DNA from: Paenibacillus lactis
Lineage (GTDB): Bacteria > Bacillota > Bacilli > Paenibacillales > Paenibacillaceae
Assembly (NCBI RefSeq): GCF_017873605.1
Contig: NZ_JAGGKI010000004.1
Span: 372,001 to 436,000, forward strand
Length of the DNA: 64,000 nucleotides
Direction: 5' to 3'
Positions 52,007 to 61,586 of this stretch are shown here, one piece after another (position 1 is the stretch's first letter; each line of letters opens with the position of its first letter). Both the position numbers and the translations under genes were made by a program. The notes under the pieces were generated by a model. The model was given only the letters and a program-made list of their open reading frames with translations, did no database searches and was not told the origin of the DNA.

Positions 52007-53563
52007 TTATTTATAATATGATTGCAATTGCTCTTTAAGACCTAACGGATTGCTCAAAATGTTCTCCGCACGGAAGAAGATGCTGCCTTTGATCTCAGAA
52101 AATCCTCGATTGTACTTCAGCTGATTGATAATTTCCGATGCGCTCTGCCATCCGACCTCGGACGTCCCGAGCTTGTATGGGGCATGGCCGATCAACAGAT
52201 CGACGCCCGTGCCTTTTACCTCGTTCACCCACCAGTCCACCAGCTTATCGTAATCAACCGTTGAATTGCTCATGCTCCAATAGATCTGCGGGGCAACGTA
52301 ATCGATCCAGCCATTCTGGATCCAGGCTCTAACATCGGCATACATGCTGTCGTAGGCGGTTACGCCCGCTTTCGTATCGGACCCTGTCTTGTCCACGGAG
52401 GCGTTCCTCCACACACCGAACGGGCTGATGCCGAACTCGACGCCCGGCTTGGACTCGTGTATCGATTGGCCTAAAGAAGCTACAAAATCATTGATGTTCG
52501 CCCGCCGCCAATCGCCGATGTTCGTATACGAACCATCATTATACAAGCGGTAAGCTGCGTCGTCTTTAAAGGTCGTATTGGACGGATAGAAGTAATCGTC
52601 CAGATGCACCCCATCGATATCATATTGATCTACAACCTCCATGATCGTGTCGATAATATGTTGGCGCGCATCCGGAATTCCCGGATTGATGTACAGCTGC
52701 TTGCCGGTGTTTACGATCCAGTCCGGATGCGCAAGGGCGACATGGGACGGATCCAGCGACGCGGTCAGCACGTCGGTGTTGGCCCGGAACGGGTTAAACC
52801 ACGCGTGGAAGTCCATATTCCGTTTGTGCGTCTCTTCGACCATGAAAGCAACCGGATCATAGCCCGGGTCCGCCCCTTGTATCCCCGTCAGCACCTTTGA
52901 CCAAGGAACGAGCTCCGATGGATACAGGGCATCCCCGGCCGGACGAACCTGAACGTATACGGTGTTGATGCCGACTTCCTGGAGAGAATCCAGGAGCGCG
53001 ATGTATTCTGCTTTCTGCTGTTCGCTCGTGCTCTTAGGCGACGGCCAGTCGAGATTAAATACCGTCGAAATCCAAGCTCCTCTTACCTCTTCGACCGTAG
53101 AGACGGGCGGGGGGGTAACCTCGGAGCCCGAGAAGAGCGAAATCCGCTGCGCCGATTGGTTCCACTCTACCTTCAAGCCAAGATTTTCGCTGATGAATCG
53201 GAGGGGTACCATAACACGGCTCTGCTTGATCTGAACCGAAGCGTCCAGCGCAACCGCTGATCCGTTCACCAATGCGGAGGTTTTGCCCGAGGTCAACTGC
53301 AGGGTGTTGCCGTCTTTACGGATCGTTACCGTCCGTTTGGACTGTTCCCAGACGACCGAAGCGCCAAGTCCTTCGCTGATGACCCGGGTCGGAACCATTG
53401 TCACGTTCACTTTTGGCAGTATGTATGGGGATACGTCACTTTCCAGCTTCACGCCGTCCAGCTGTATGCTGATACCAGCCGACTTCGCCTGTGCTGTGGA
53501 GACTACCGACGGGAGACATAATAGCAGCATGATCAATACAAGTAACCATCGCCGAAGCTTCAT
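52007..53563 (-). CDS. Secreted GH10-like hydrolase with copper-amine-oxidase stalk domain
   Basis: The 518-residue product has a signal peptide (LLVLIMLLLCLPSVVSTAQA), then a copper-amine-oxidase N-terminal domain (ISIQLDGVKLESDVSPYIL ... VMVPLRFISENLGLKVEW, residues about 30-145), a short Thr/Pro linker and a DUF187/GHL10 (YngK-like) TIM barrel (EVRGAWISTVFNLDWPSP; DGVHLDDYFYP; WIDYVAPQIYWSM). GHL10 proteins are predicted to act on cell-wall or extracellular glycans. The stalk domain attaches or displays the enzyme. Confidence 0.9.
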   Translation of the reverse strand: MKLRRWLLVLIMLLLCLPSVVSTAQAKSAGISIQLDGVKLESDVSPYILPKVNVTMVPTRVISEGLGASVVWEQSKRTVTIRKDGNTLQLTSGKTSALVNGSAVALDASVQIKQSRVMVPLRFISENLGLKVEWNQSAQRISLFSGSEVTPPPVSTVEEVRGAWISTVFNLDWPSPKSTSEQQKAEYIALLDSLQEVGINTVYVQVRPAGDALYPSELVPWSKVLTGIQGADPGYDPVAFMVEETHKRNMDFHAWFNPFRANTDVLTASLDPSHVALAHPDWIVNTGKQLYINPGIPDARQHIIDTIMEVVDQYDIDGVHLDDYFYPSNTTFKDDAAYRLYNDGSYTNIGDWRRANINDFVASLGQSIHESKPGVEFGISPFGVWRNASVDKTGSDTKAGVTAYDSMYADVRAWIQNGWIDYVAPQIYWSMSNSTVDYDKLVDWWVNEVKGTGVDLLIGHAPYKLGTSEVGWQSASEIINQLKYNRGFSEIKGSIFFRAENILSNPLGLKEQLQSYYK

Positions 53564-53643
53564 TTCTATTAATCCTCCGAAAATATGAAATTTGCAGGTA
53601 ATGCTAACCTATGAACCCAACATCTTCAATATGCCTACCCGTT

Positions 53644-53676
53644 TAAAAAGACATCTGTCACAAGCGGACAGATGCC
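53644..53676 (-). terminator. Terminator of mntR
   Basis: CATCTGTC / GACAGATG with a 7-nt loop, then TCTTTTTAAAC on the minus strand. Confidence 0.85.
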
Positions 53677-53679
53677 CCA

Positions 53680-54105
53680 TTACGATTCGCTAACCAGTTC
53701 GTTATGAATGTCCCGCAGCTCCTGCAGCCGGTTCTCGTCCCGCTTGAAATACTCAACCAGCGTTTCGATACGCGTAATGGAATCCCAGCTTAAATGATGC
53801 TCGATTCCTTCAACATCCCTATAGATATTTTCATCCTGAACACCGATCATTTCGAGGAATTCCTCGAGCAGATGGTGGCGCTCCATGAGCCGCTTGCCCA
53901 TCTTCTTCCCTTTGCTGGTCAGTACCAAGCCGCGATATTTTTCATATATCAAATATTCGTCTTTGTCCAGCTTCTGAATCATTTTCGTGACGGATGAGGG
54001 GTGAACCTCCAAGCCTTCGGCAATATCCGAAACGCGCGCATATCCCTTCTCGTCAATCAGTTTGTAGATGCGCTCCAAATAATCCTCCATGCTAGGTGTC
54101 GGCAT
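53680..54105 (-). CDS. mntR: Manganese-dependent repressor MntR
   Basis: The 141-residue DtxR-family protein has a winged helix ([37 protein letters not shown]) and the dimer/metal domain with MntR-type ligands (Asp8 in MEDYLERI, Glu and His in EEFLEMIGV and [11 protein letters not shown]). It represses manganese uptake. No Mn transporter gene is next to it. Confidence 0.94.
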   Translation of the reverse strand: MPTPSMEDYLERIYKLIDEKGYARVSDIAEGLEVHPSSVTKMIQKLDKDEYLIYEKYRGLVLTSKGKKMGKRLMERHHLLEEFLEMIGVQDENIYRDVEGIEHHLSWDSITRIETLVEYFKRDENRLQELRDIHNELVSES

Positions 54106-54271
54106 CTTCTTCCCTCTCTCTTCTATAATTACATAACCTGTACCAAAACCTCAATTTACCTGCTCTTGTAATGATACATGTTTTTTAGACCTGTTGGCAA
54201 GTCCTGGCCCCCTGAATATCCCATCATTTACCAATATCCAAGAGCCTGGAGCCAAAAGGAGCCAAGCAGCA

Positions 54272-54985
54272 TCAAAATTTCAGCCATTCAGGCGTAATGC
54301 CCTGCAGCCAAATTGTGATTTTGTACATTTGGTCCGTAAACAGCAGGATCCCCATCAGGATCATCAATATGCCGCCCACCTTCATCAAGATGCTGGAATA
54401 CTTCAAAATCCACCGCGTCGATCCGATGAAAAAGGCCAGAATAAAAAACGGTACGGCAAAGCCCAGCGAGTAAGATGTGATCAGCGGAAACCATGTGCCG
54501 GGATCCGAAGCGGCAAGCGCGATAATCGCGGTCAGAATCGGTCCGACGCAAGGCGACCAGCCTGCGGCAAATCCGATTCCGAACAGAAAGGTTCCTATGT
54601 ATCCGGTCGGCTTGGATTTAAAGTTGAATTTCCGGTCTTTCATCAAAAATCGGGGCTGGAAAATGCCGACCAGCATAAGCCCCATAACAATGATTAACAG
54701 CGCGGACAGCTGGCGGATCAGGTCCTGGTACTCCATGAAGAACTCCCCGAACAGCCCCGCTCCCCATCCAAGGGTGTAATAAACCGCCGAAAAACCAAGA
54801 ATGAACGCAAGGGTATGCGTCATCGTCCGGAAGCGGACCTCCTTGCGGTTCTGCTCATTCTTCAAATCATTGACCGACATGCCGGTGATGATGGATAAAT
54901 AAGACGGATATAACGGCAAGCAGCATGGGGATATAAAGGATGCGAATCCGGCTGCAAATGCGATGCCGACGTTAATATCAGCCAT
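54272..54985 (-). CDS. ccdA: Cytochrome c biogenesis protein CcdA
   Basis: The 237-residue protein has six transmembrane helices and the two conserved cysteine-containing motifs (FISPCCLPLYPSY in helix 1 and AGWSPCVGPIL in helix 4). It passes reducing equivalents across the membrane to thioredoxin-like proteins for cytochrome c maturation and spore formation. Confidence 0.92.
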   Translation of the reverse strand: MADINVGIAFAAGFASFISPCCLPLYPSYLSIITGMSVNDLKNEQNRKEVRFRTMTHTLAFILGFSAVYYTLGWGAGLFGEFFMEYQDLIRQLSALLIIVMGLMLVGIFQPRFLMKDRKFNFKSKPTGYIGTFLFGIGFAAGWSPCVGPILTAIIALAASDPGTWFPLITSYSLGFAVPFFILAFFIGSTRWILKYSSILMKVGGILMILMGILLFTDQMYKITIWLQGITPEWLKF

Positions 54986-55001
54986 TGAATGTTAGACCTC
55001 C

Positions 55002-55808
55002 TTACGTCGTAAAACCCTTTTTGCCGACCAATGCGACGATGAGCAGGCCGATCAGCAGCAGTACAATCGTTGCTCCAGGCGCCAGGTTAAATACGCCGGC
55101 CAGCATCAAACCTCCGATGACGGCGATCTCCGAGATGACCACGGACAGAATGATCGAGCTCCGGAAGCTGCGTGCCAGAAGCAGGCTGATGGCAACCGGT
55201 ATCGTCAGAAGCGCGGACACGAGCAGTGCGCCGACGATTTTGATCGCCGTGCTGACGACGAGCGCGGTCAATACCGTGATCACCATGTTCATCACTTTGA
55301 CCGGCAGTCCGCTGACGCTGGCAGCGTCCTCCTCGAAGCTTAACAGGAAAAATTCCTTAAGCAGCAGGAAGACCACGGCAATGACGATAACGGTAACGCC
55401 GCCAACCATATATATATCCGTCGTATCCAAAGTGTAGATACTGCCGAACAGATAGCTCATGACATCCGTATTATAGCCCATTCCCAGCGTGAAGAACAGC
55501 GACGCGAGCGCTACGCCGCCTGACATGATGATCGCAATGGACAGCTCGGCATAGCTCTTGTACGCCTTTCGCAGCTTCTCAATCGCGAAGGATGCCGCAA
55601 CCGCGAACACAAGCCCGGCAGCCAGCGGGTATACTTCAATCAGAAATCCGAGCGCAACGCCGGCAATCGTCACATGGGACAGCGTATCTCCGATCATGGA
55701 CAGCCGGCGCAGCACAAGAAATATTCCGATGAGCGGTGCGGTGATGCCGATCAATATTCCCCCGACAAGCGCCCGCTGAAAAAAATCGCTTTGCAATATA
55801 TCAAGCAA
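55002..55808 (-). CDS. znuB: Zinc ABC transporter permease
   Basis: The 268-residue product starts at TTG 55808, 9 nt after GAAGGAG; the ATG upstream has no site. About eight hydrophobic helices, with the ABC-3 family loop RRLSMIGDTLSHVTIAGVALG. Last gene of the zinc importer, 44 nt after the ATPase gene. Confidence 0.92.
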   Translation of the reverse strand: MLDILQSDFFQRALVGGILIGITAPLIGIFLVLRRLSMIGDTLSHVTIAGVALGFLIEVYPLAAGLVFAVAASFAIEKLRKAYKSYAELSIAIIMSGGVALASLFFTLGMGYNTDVMSYLFGSIYTLDTTDIYMVGGVTVIVIAVVFLLLKEFFLLSFEEDAASVSGLPVKVMNMVITVLTALVVSTAIKIVGALLVSALLTIPVAISLLLARSFRSSIILSVVISEIAVIGGLMLAGVFNLAPGATIVLLLIGLLIVALVGKKGFTT

Positions 55809-55852
55809 TGACAACGTCTCCTTCTCTTGCATCCAATGAATTAATACCTAAT

Positions 55853-56602
55853 TTAAACGAGAGAATGCTGAAGATCCTCGATCTCGCAGTTTTCGATCTC
55901 ATGGGAATGCCGAACGAAAAACTGGATTTTTCCGTTATGCGATACCGGCGATTCTCCCAAATAATCCTTCACCATATCGAGATCATGCGTGACCATCAGA
56001 AAGGTCATGTGGTGATGCGCATGCATATGGGTGATCAAGTCGAAAAAACCGGCCTGCGTCTCGGCGTCGATTCCGATTGTCGGCTCGTCCAATATGAGGA
56101 GATCCGGACGGTTGATCAGCGCGCGCGCGAGAAACACGCGCTGCTGCTGGCCGCCGGACAATGCGCCGATCCGCTTATCCGCAATATCCTGAATCCGCAT
56201 AACCTCCAGGGCATCCTCGCATTTGCGGTGATCCTCGCGGCTGATGCGGCGGAACATCTTCTTACGGTTATATAATCCCGAAAGAACGACTTCCCGGACG
56301 GTAGCGGGAAAGAGCGGATTGAACGCATTTTTCTGCGGCACATAGCCGATGCGCTCCCAATCCCGGAATTTGCGGATCGGCTGGCCGAACAGCTCGATCG
56401 AGCCCTCCGCAGCCGGCAGAAGCCCGACGATCATCCGCAGCAAGGTGGTCTTGCCCGCTCCGTTCGAGCCGACAATGCCTACAAAGTCCCGCTCTTTAAT
56501 TGAGAAATTCAAGTCCTTAATCACCTTCTGATCCCGGTAATTAAAGGATACATTATCGATTTGTATAATCGTTTGGTGGCAATCCTGTGCTGCCGGTTCC
56601 AT
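55853..56602 (-). CDS. znuC: Zinc ABC transporter ATPase
   Basis: The 249-residue product has Walker A GSNGAGKTT, Q-loop VPQKNAFNPLFPATV, signature ALSGGQQQR, Walker B LLILDEPTIGID and switch THD. The Met/His-rich C-terminus (HSHEIENC) may bind metal. It energises the importer with the permease downstream. Confidence 0.93.
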   Translation of the reverse strand: MEPAAQDCHQTIIQIDNVSFNYRDQKVIKDLNFSIKERDFVGIVGSNGAGKTTLLRMIVGLLPAAEGSIELFGQPIRKFRDWERIGYVPQKNAFNPLFPATVREVVLSGLYNRKKMFRRISREDHRKCEDALEVMRIQDIADKRIGALSGGQQQRVFLARALINRPDLLILDEPTIGIDAETQAGFFDLITHMHAHHHMTFLMVTHDLDMVKDYLGESPVSHNGKIQFFVRHSHEIENCEIEDLQHSLV

Positions 56603-56706
56603 AACCTGGCCGCCTTTCTATCTTTAAATTTTGCTATCAAAATTTATGCAGCTTTTATACCCTGTAATGACAGGAAGAAGAGGGGACTTAGCTCCCCCCT
56701 TCTCTA

Positions 56707-57780
56707 TTATTGTAAGGCCTTCTTTAGATTTTGCAAATTTTTCTCCATAATCGTGAAGTAGTTCTCTCCGTTCTCCGCCTGCTCCTTCGTCAATCCCTCT
56801 ACCGGGTTTAGGACAAGCGTCTCTACACCGGCCTCATTTGCAAGGGTCTTGGCCAGCTTATCCGACACAAGCTCCTCGAAGAATACGTAACGGAGCCCCT
56901 TTTCATTTACCGTTTTCGTCAAATTCACGATATCCTGCGCGCGCGGCTCGGCATCAGGGGACAATCCCATGATCGCGTGCTGCGTAAGCCCGTAGTCCCG
57001 GCATAGATATCCGAATGCTTGATGGGAGACGACGATGTCTTTCTTCGGAAGGCCGGACAATTGTTCGGTAAAATCCTGATCGAGCTTAGCAAGCTTATCC
57101 TTCAGCGCTTCATAACGCTGTTCGTACTGCGCTTTATGTTCCGGATCCGCATCGACCAGGCTGTTCTTGATATTCTCGGCCATGATCAAGGCTGACTTCG
57201 GGCTCACCCATGTATGAGGATCGGTATGATGGCTGGTTCCTTCGGCTGTGCCCGACCCTGCGGCATGCTCTTCCGCTGCGGCCTCATCGTGACTGTGATC
57301 ACGCTCTTCTTCTGCGGCCTCTCCGGCCGCTTCATGGCTGTGTTCATGTCCAGCCTCGTCACTGGCTCCATGATTATGGCCGTCATCTCCCTCGGCATCA
57401 ATCAGTTGAATGCCTTGGCTTACCTCGACGGCCTTCACCTCGGAATCTTTATTCAGTCCCTTGAGAAATGAAGGAACCCAGCCTTCAAATCCGGCACCGT
57501 TATATAGAAACAACTGGGCCTTGGAGGCATTGACCATGTCCTGGCTTTTCGGCGTCCAATCATGCGGCTCGACTCCGGTCGGCAGCAGATTAACGACATT
57601 AACCTCTTCACCGCCAATTTCCTTCGTAAATTCATATATGGGATAGAAGGTCGTTATGACATTGATTTTCCCTTCCACAATGCTGCCGCCGGATTTGCTG
57701 CCGCAGCCTGACACGATTAGCAGTGCCGACAGCAATGCTGCCATTCCCCATGTCCACTTCGCTTTCTTGTTCCTGCTCAT
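56707..57780 (-). CDS. znuA: Zinc-binding lipoprotein of the ABC importer
   Basis: The 357-residue product has a lipobox (VSGCGSK) and the TroA fold (ITTFYPIYEFTKEIGG; GVEPHDWTP). A His/Asp/Glu-rich insertion of about 55 residues (DGHNHGASDEAGHEHSHE, then RDHSHDEAAAEEHA) matches the zinc-capture loop of ZnuA and excludes Mn-binding orthologues. Zinc ligands are His in EPHDW, HTDPHTW and VSHQAFGYL plus a C-terminal Asp/Glu. First gene; two Zur-like boxes flank its promoter. Confidence 0.94.
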   Translation of the reverse strand: MSRNKKAKWTWGMAALLSALLIVSGCGSKSGGSIVEGKINVITTFYPIYEFTKEIGGEEVNVVNLLPTGVEPHDWTPKSQDMVNASKAQLFLYNGAGFEGWVPSFLKGLNKDSEVKAVEVSQGIQLIDAEGDDGHNHGASDEAGHEHSHEAAGEAAEEERDHSHDEAAAEEHAAGSGTAEGTSHHTDPHTWVSPKSALIMAENIKNSLVDADPEHKAQYEQRYEALKDKLAKLDQDFTEQLSGLPKKDIVVSHQAFGYLCRDYGLTQHAIMGLSPDAEPRAQDIVNLTKTVNEKGLRYVFFEELVSDKLAKTLANEAGVETLVLNPVEGLTKEQAENGENYFTIMEKNLQNLKKALQ

Positions 57781-57809
57781 GATTCCCTCACCCGCTCCGT
57801 TCTATCTAA

Positions 57810-57824
57810 TCGTAAACATTACTA
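57810..57824. promoter_or_regulatory. Zur-box-like site 1 (downstream of the znuA promoter -10)
   Basis: TCGTAAACATTACTA differs from the Bacillus Zur consensus TCGTAATNATTACGA at two positions. Confidence 0.65.
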
Positions 57825-57829
57825 ACAAG

Positions 57830-57859
57830 ATTATAAGAGAAGAAAAACGAGATTGTCAA
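57830..57859 (-). promoter_or_regulatory. Promoter of the znuA operon
   Basis: On the minus strand consensus TTGACA and TATAAT are separated by 18 bp, about 50 bp before the znuA start. Zur-like boxes lie just on each side. Confidence 0.8.
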
Positions 57860-57864
57860 CTACA

Positions 57865-57879
57865 TCGTAACCGTTACTA
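57865..57879. promoter_or_regulatory. Zur-box-like site 2 (upstream of the -35)
   Basis: TCGTAACCGTTACTA keeps both TCGTAA and TTAC half-sites of a Zur box, in the same phase as site 1. Confidence 0.65.
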
Positions 57880-57912
57880 TTAATTTTTTGCTCATATCGT
57901 TCCTTCCATAGA

Positions 57913-57944
57913 AAAAAGGCGTACCCGTTAACAGGGTACACCCT
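57913..57944 (-). terminator. Terminator of metG
   Basis: GGCGTACCC / GGGTACACC (one mismatch) around a 7-nt loop, then TTTTTTC on the minus strand. Confidence 0.85.
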
Positions 57945-57976
57945 TCTAACCTTCTTCATTCAATTTCAAGCGCTAA

Positions 57977-60295
<2,319 letters not shown>

Positions 60296-60303
60296 AAAGG
60301 GTT

Positions 60304-60470
60304 GATCAAAAAGTCGTCTTTTGATCACGAAGTGAGACAAGAAGTAACTCGGCATCGATTCTTGAATTCAGCCGGGCCTTCCGGTGCTCACGTACCCAAA
60401 ACGTACGCTCCGCTCCTCAGTCCCTAGCTTCATCCAGCCTTCTTGGTGCTGAAAATCCCACTTTTTGATC
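60304..60470. repeat. 167-bp intergenic element bounded by an 11-bp perfect inverted repeat
   Basis: GATCAAAAAGT (60304-60314) and ACTTTTTGATC (60460-60470) are perfect inverted ends. A second GATCA (60323-60327) lies just inside the left end. The interior has a CGTAC / GTACG hairpin near 60391-60407 and two imperfect direct repeats with CAGCC...TT...GGTGCT. It has no open frame with a ribosome binding site. It lies between a strong upstream promoter and the metG T-box. Confidence 0.75.
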
Positions 60471-60490
60471 TCGATTAATAGGTTGTATCC

Positions 60491-60520
60491 ATTTTAATCA
60501 ACCATAACAACGAGTGTCAA
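60491..60520 (-). promoter_or_regulatory. Candidate metG promoter upstream of the 167-bp element
   Basis: On the minus strand TTGACA and TAAAAT are 18 bp apart. Transcription from here would run through the 167-bp element into the T-box. A TATAAT at 60290-60295 is a rival -10 without a good -35. Confidence 0.6.
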
Positions 60521-60599
60521 GGTGTATCTTGCTCTTATGAACACAGCATGGGCAATTTCATAGAATTTATTCGCTCATCATCTGGCAGCTTGCAACCGC

Positions 60600-60851
60600 C
60601 TATTCCATCGGTGCCGGCTCCTCGCCCTTCCGGGGCGGGACAAGATCGATCCCCCCGGGATGAAACGGGTGGCATCTGGCAATCCGTTTAGCAGCCAGCC
60701 AGGAGCCCTTCAGAGCACCGTGAACTTCGATCGCTTCAAGGGCATAGGCTGAGCAAGTCGGATAGAAACGGCAGGTCGCCGGCTTTAATGGAGAGATGAA
60801 TTTCCGATAGAAGTGGATCGGAACCTTCACCACCCGGCGTGCGGTGCTCAT
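60600..60851 (-). CDS. yidD: Membrane protein insertion efficiency factor YidD
   Basis: The 83-residue product starts at ATG 60851, overlapping the stop of the Fur-family gene (ATGA). The DUF37 core is clear: [21 protein letters not shown] and CHPFHPGG. It helps YidC-dependent insertion and is usually next to rnpA; here it follows a Fur-family regulator instead. Confidence 0.93.
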   Translation of the reverse strand: MSTARRVVKVPIHFYRKFISPLKPATCRFYPTCSAYALEAIEVHGALKGSWLAAKRIARCHPFHPGGIDLVPPRKGEEPAPME

Positions 60852-61315
60852 ACCTGTTGCTCCTGCTTTCCTTGGCCCTTGGCCGCCTGTCCGCCGGCAT
60901 CCGCCTTGCAGCAATCGCGGCAGTAGCCGAACACCTCGAATTTGTGCTGGACGACTTGAAAATCGTCCGGCGCGTCGGTCAGCTGCATCGGACAGAACGT
61001 AATCGGGTACGTTTTCTGGCATTGCAGACAGATCATGTGATGATGGTGATGATCCTCGCTGCAGCGCCCTCTGAATTTGATGCCTTCCTCAAACACAACC
61101 TGCTCCAGCAAGCCGAGCTCATACAGGACCCGCAAATTACGATATACCGTATCAAAGCTTAGCCCGCTGTACTTCCGGCCCATATATTCATAAACGTCCT
61201 TGGCTGTCAGATAGCCCTCATGCTCTCCAAACAATTTGGCAAGCGTCTTTCGCTGATCGGTAATGCGCAGCCCATGTTCCGACATGGCGTCAATAATCTG
61301 TTCCGTCGTAAGCAT
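60848..61315 (-). CDS. zur: Fur-family regulator, probably Zur
   Basis: The 155-residue product starts at ATG 61315 behind CAGGAGG. It has the winged helix ([40 protein letters not shown]), a His-rich metal site ([10 protein letters not shown]) and structural zinc cysteines (CLQC; CRDCC). The nearby zinc importer with Zur-like boxes suggests Zur, though Fur and PerR share this layout; PerR would need an Asp ligand that I cannot confirm. Confidence 0.88.
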   Translation of the reverse strand: MLTTEQIIDAMSEHGLRITDQRKTLAKLFGEHEGYLTAKDVYEYMGRKYSGLSFDTVYRNLRVLYELGLLEQVVFEEGIKFRGRCSEDHHHHHMICLQCQKTYPITFCPMQLTDAPDDFQVVQHKFEVFGYCRDCCKADAGGQAAKGQGKQEQQV

Positions 61316-61463
61316 ACGCAAGTGACCTCCTGTTCGTGTCAACTCCCTTAATAATGCCTGAAAAAACAGCCATCGTCAATGAAAGCGGTTATCCCTCCTG
61401 CCCGAACGTCAGTTTATGGCACTACGCTTGAGCCCGCAGCTGTATCCGCCATGAAGCCGGAAA

Positions 61464-61507
61464 GAGGCCGTCTTCGAAACCGTTATTTACGGTTCGAAAA
61501 CAGCCTC
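61464..61507 (-). terminator. Terminator of the large secreted-protein gene
   Basis: GAGGC-type outer arm and TTCGAAACCGT / ACGGTTCGAA inner arms fold a long hairpin with a TATTT loop; TCTTTCC follows on the minus strand. Confidence 0.65.
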
Positions 61508-61586
61508 CCCTGCACCAAAGAGCGGTCATGTTAGGATCGCTGTGCCCGGTGCTAACAACATTCATCGTTACAATTTCATCATCTTA

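Noticed and set aside
61316..61586. Coding sequence upstream of the Fur-family gene
   Set aside because: No frame with a ribosome binding site; the region holds a terminator and otherwise nothing recognisable.
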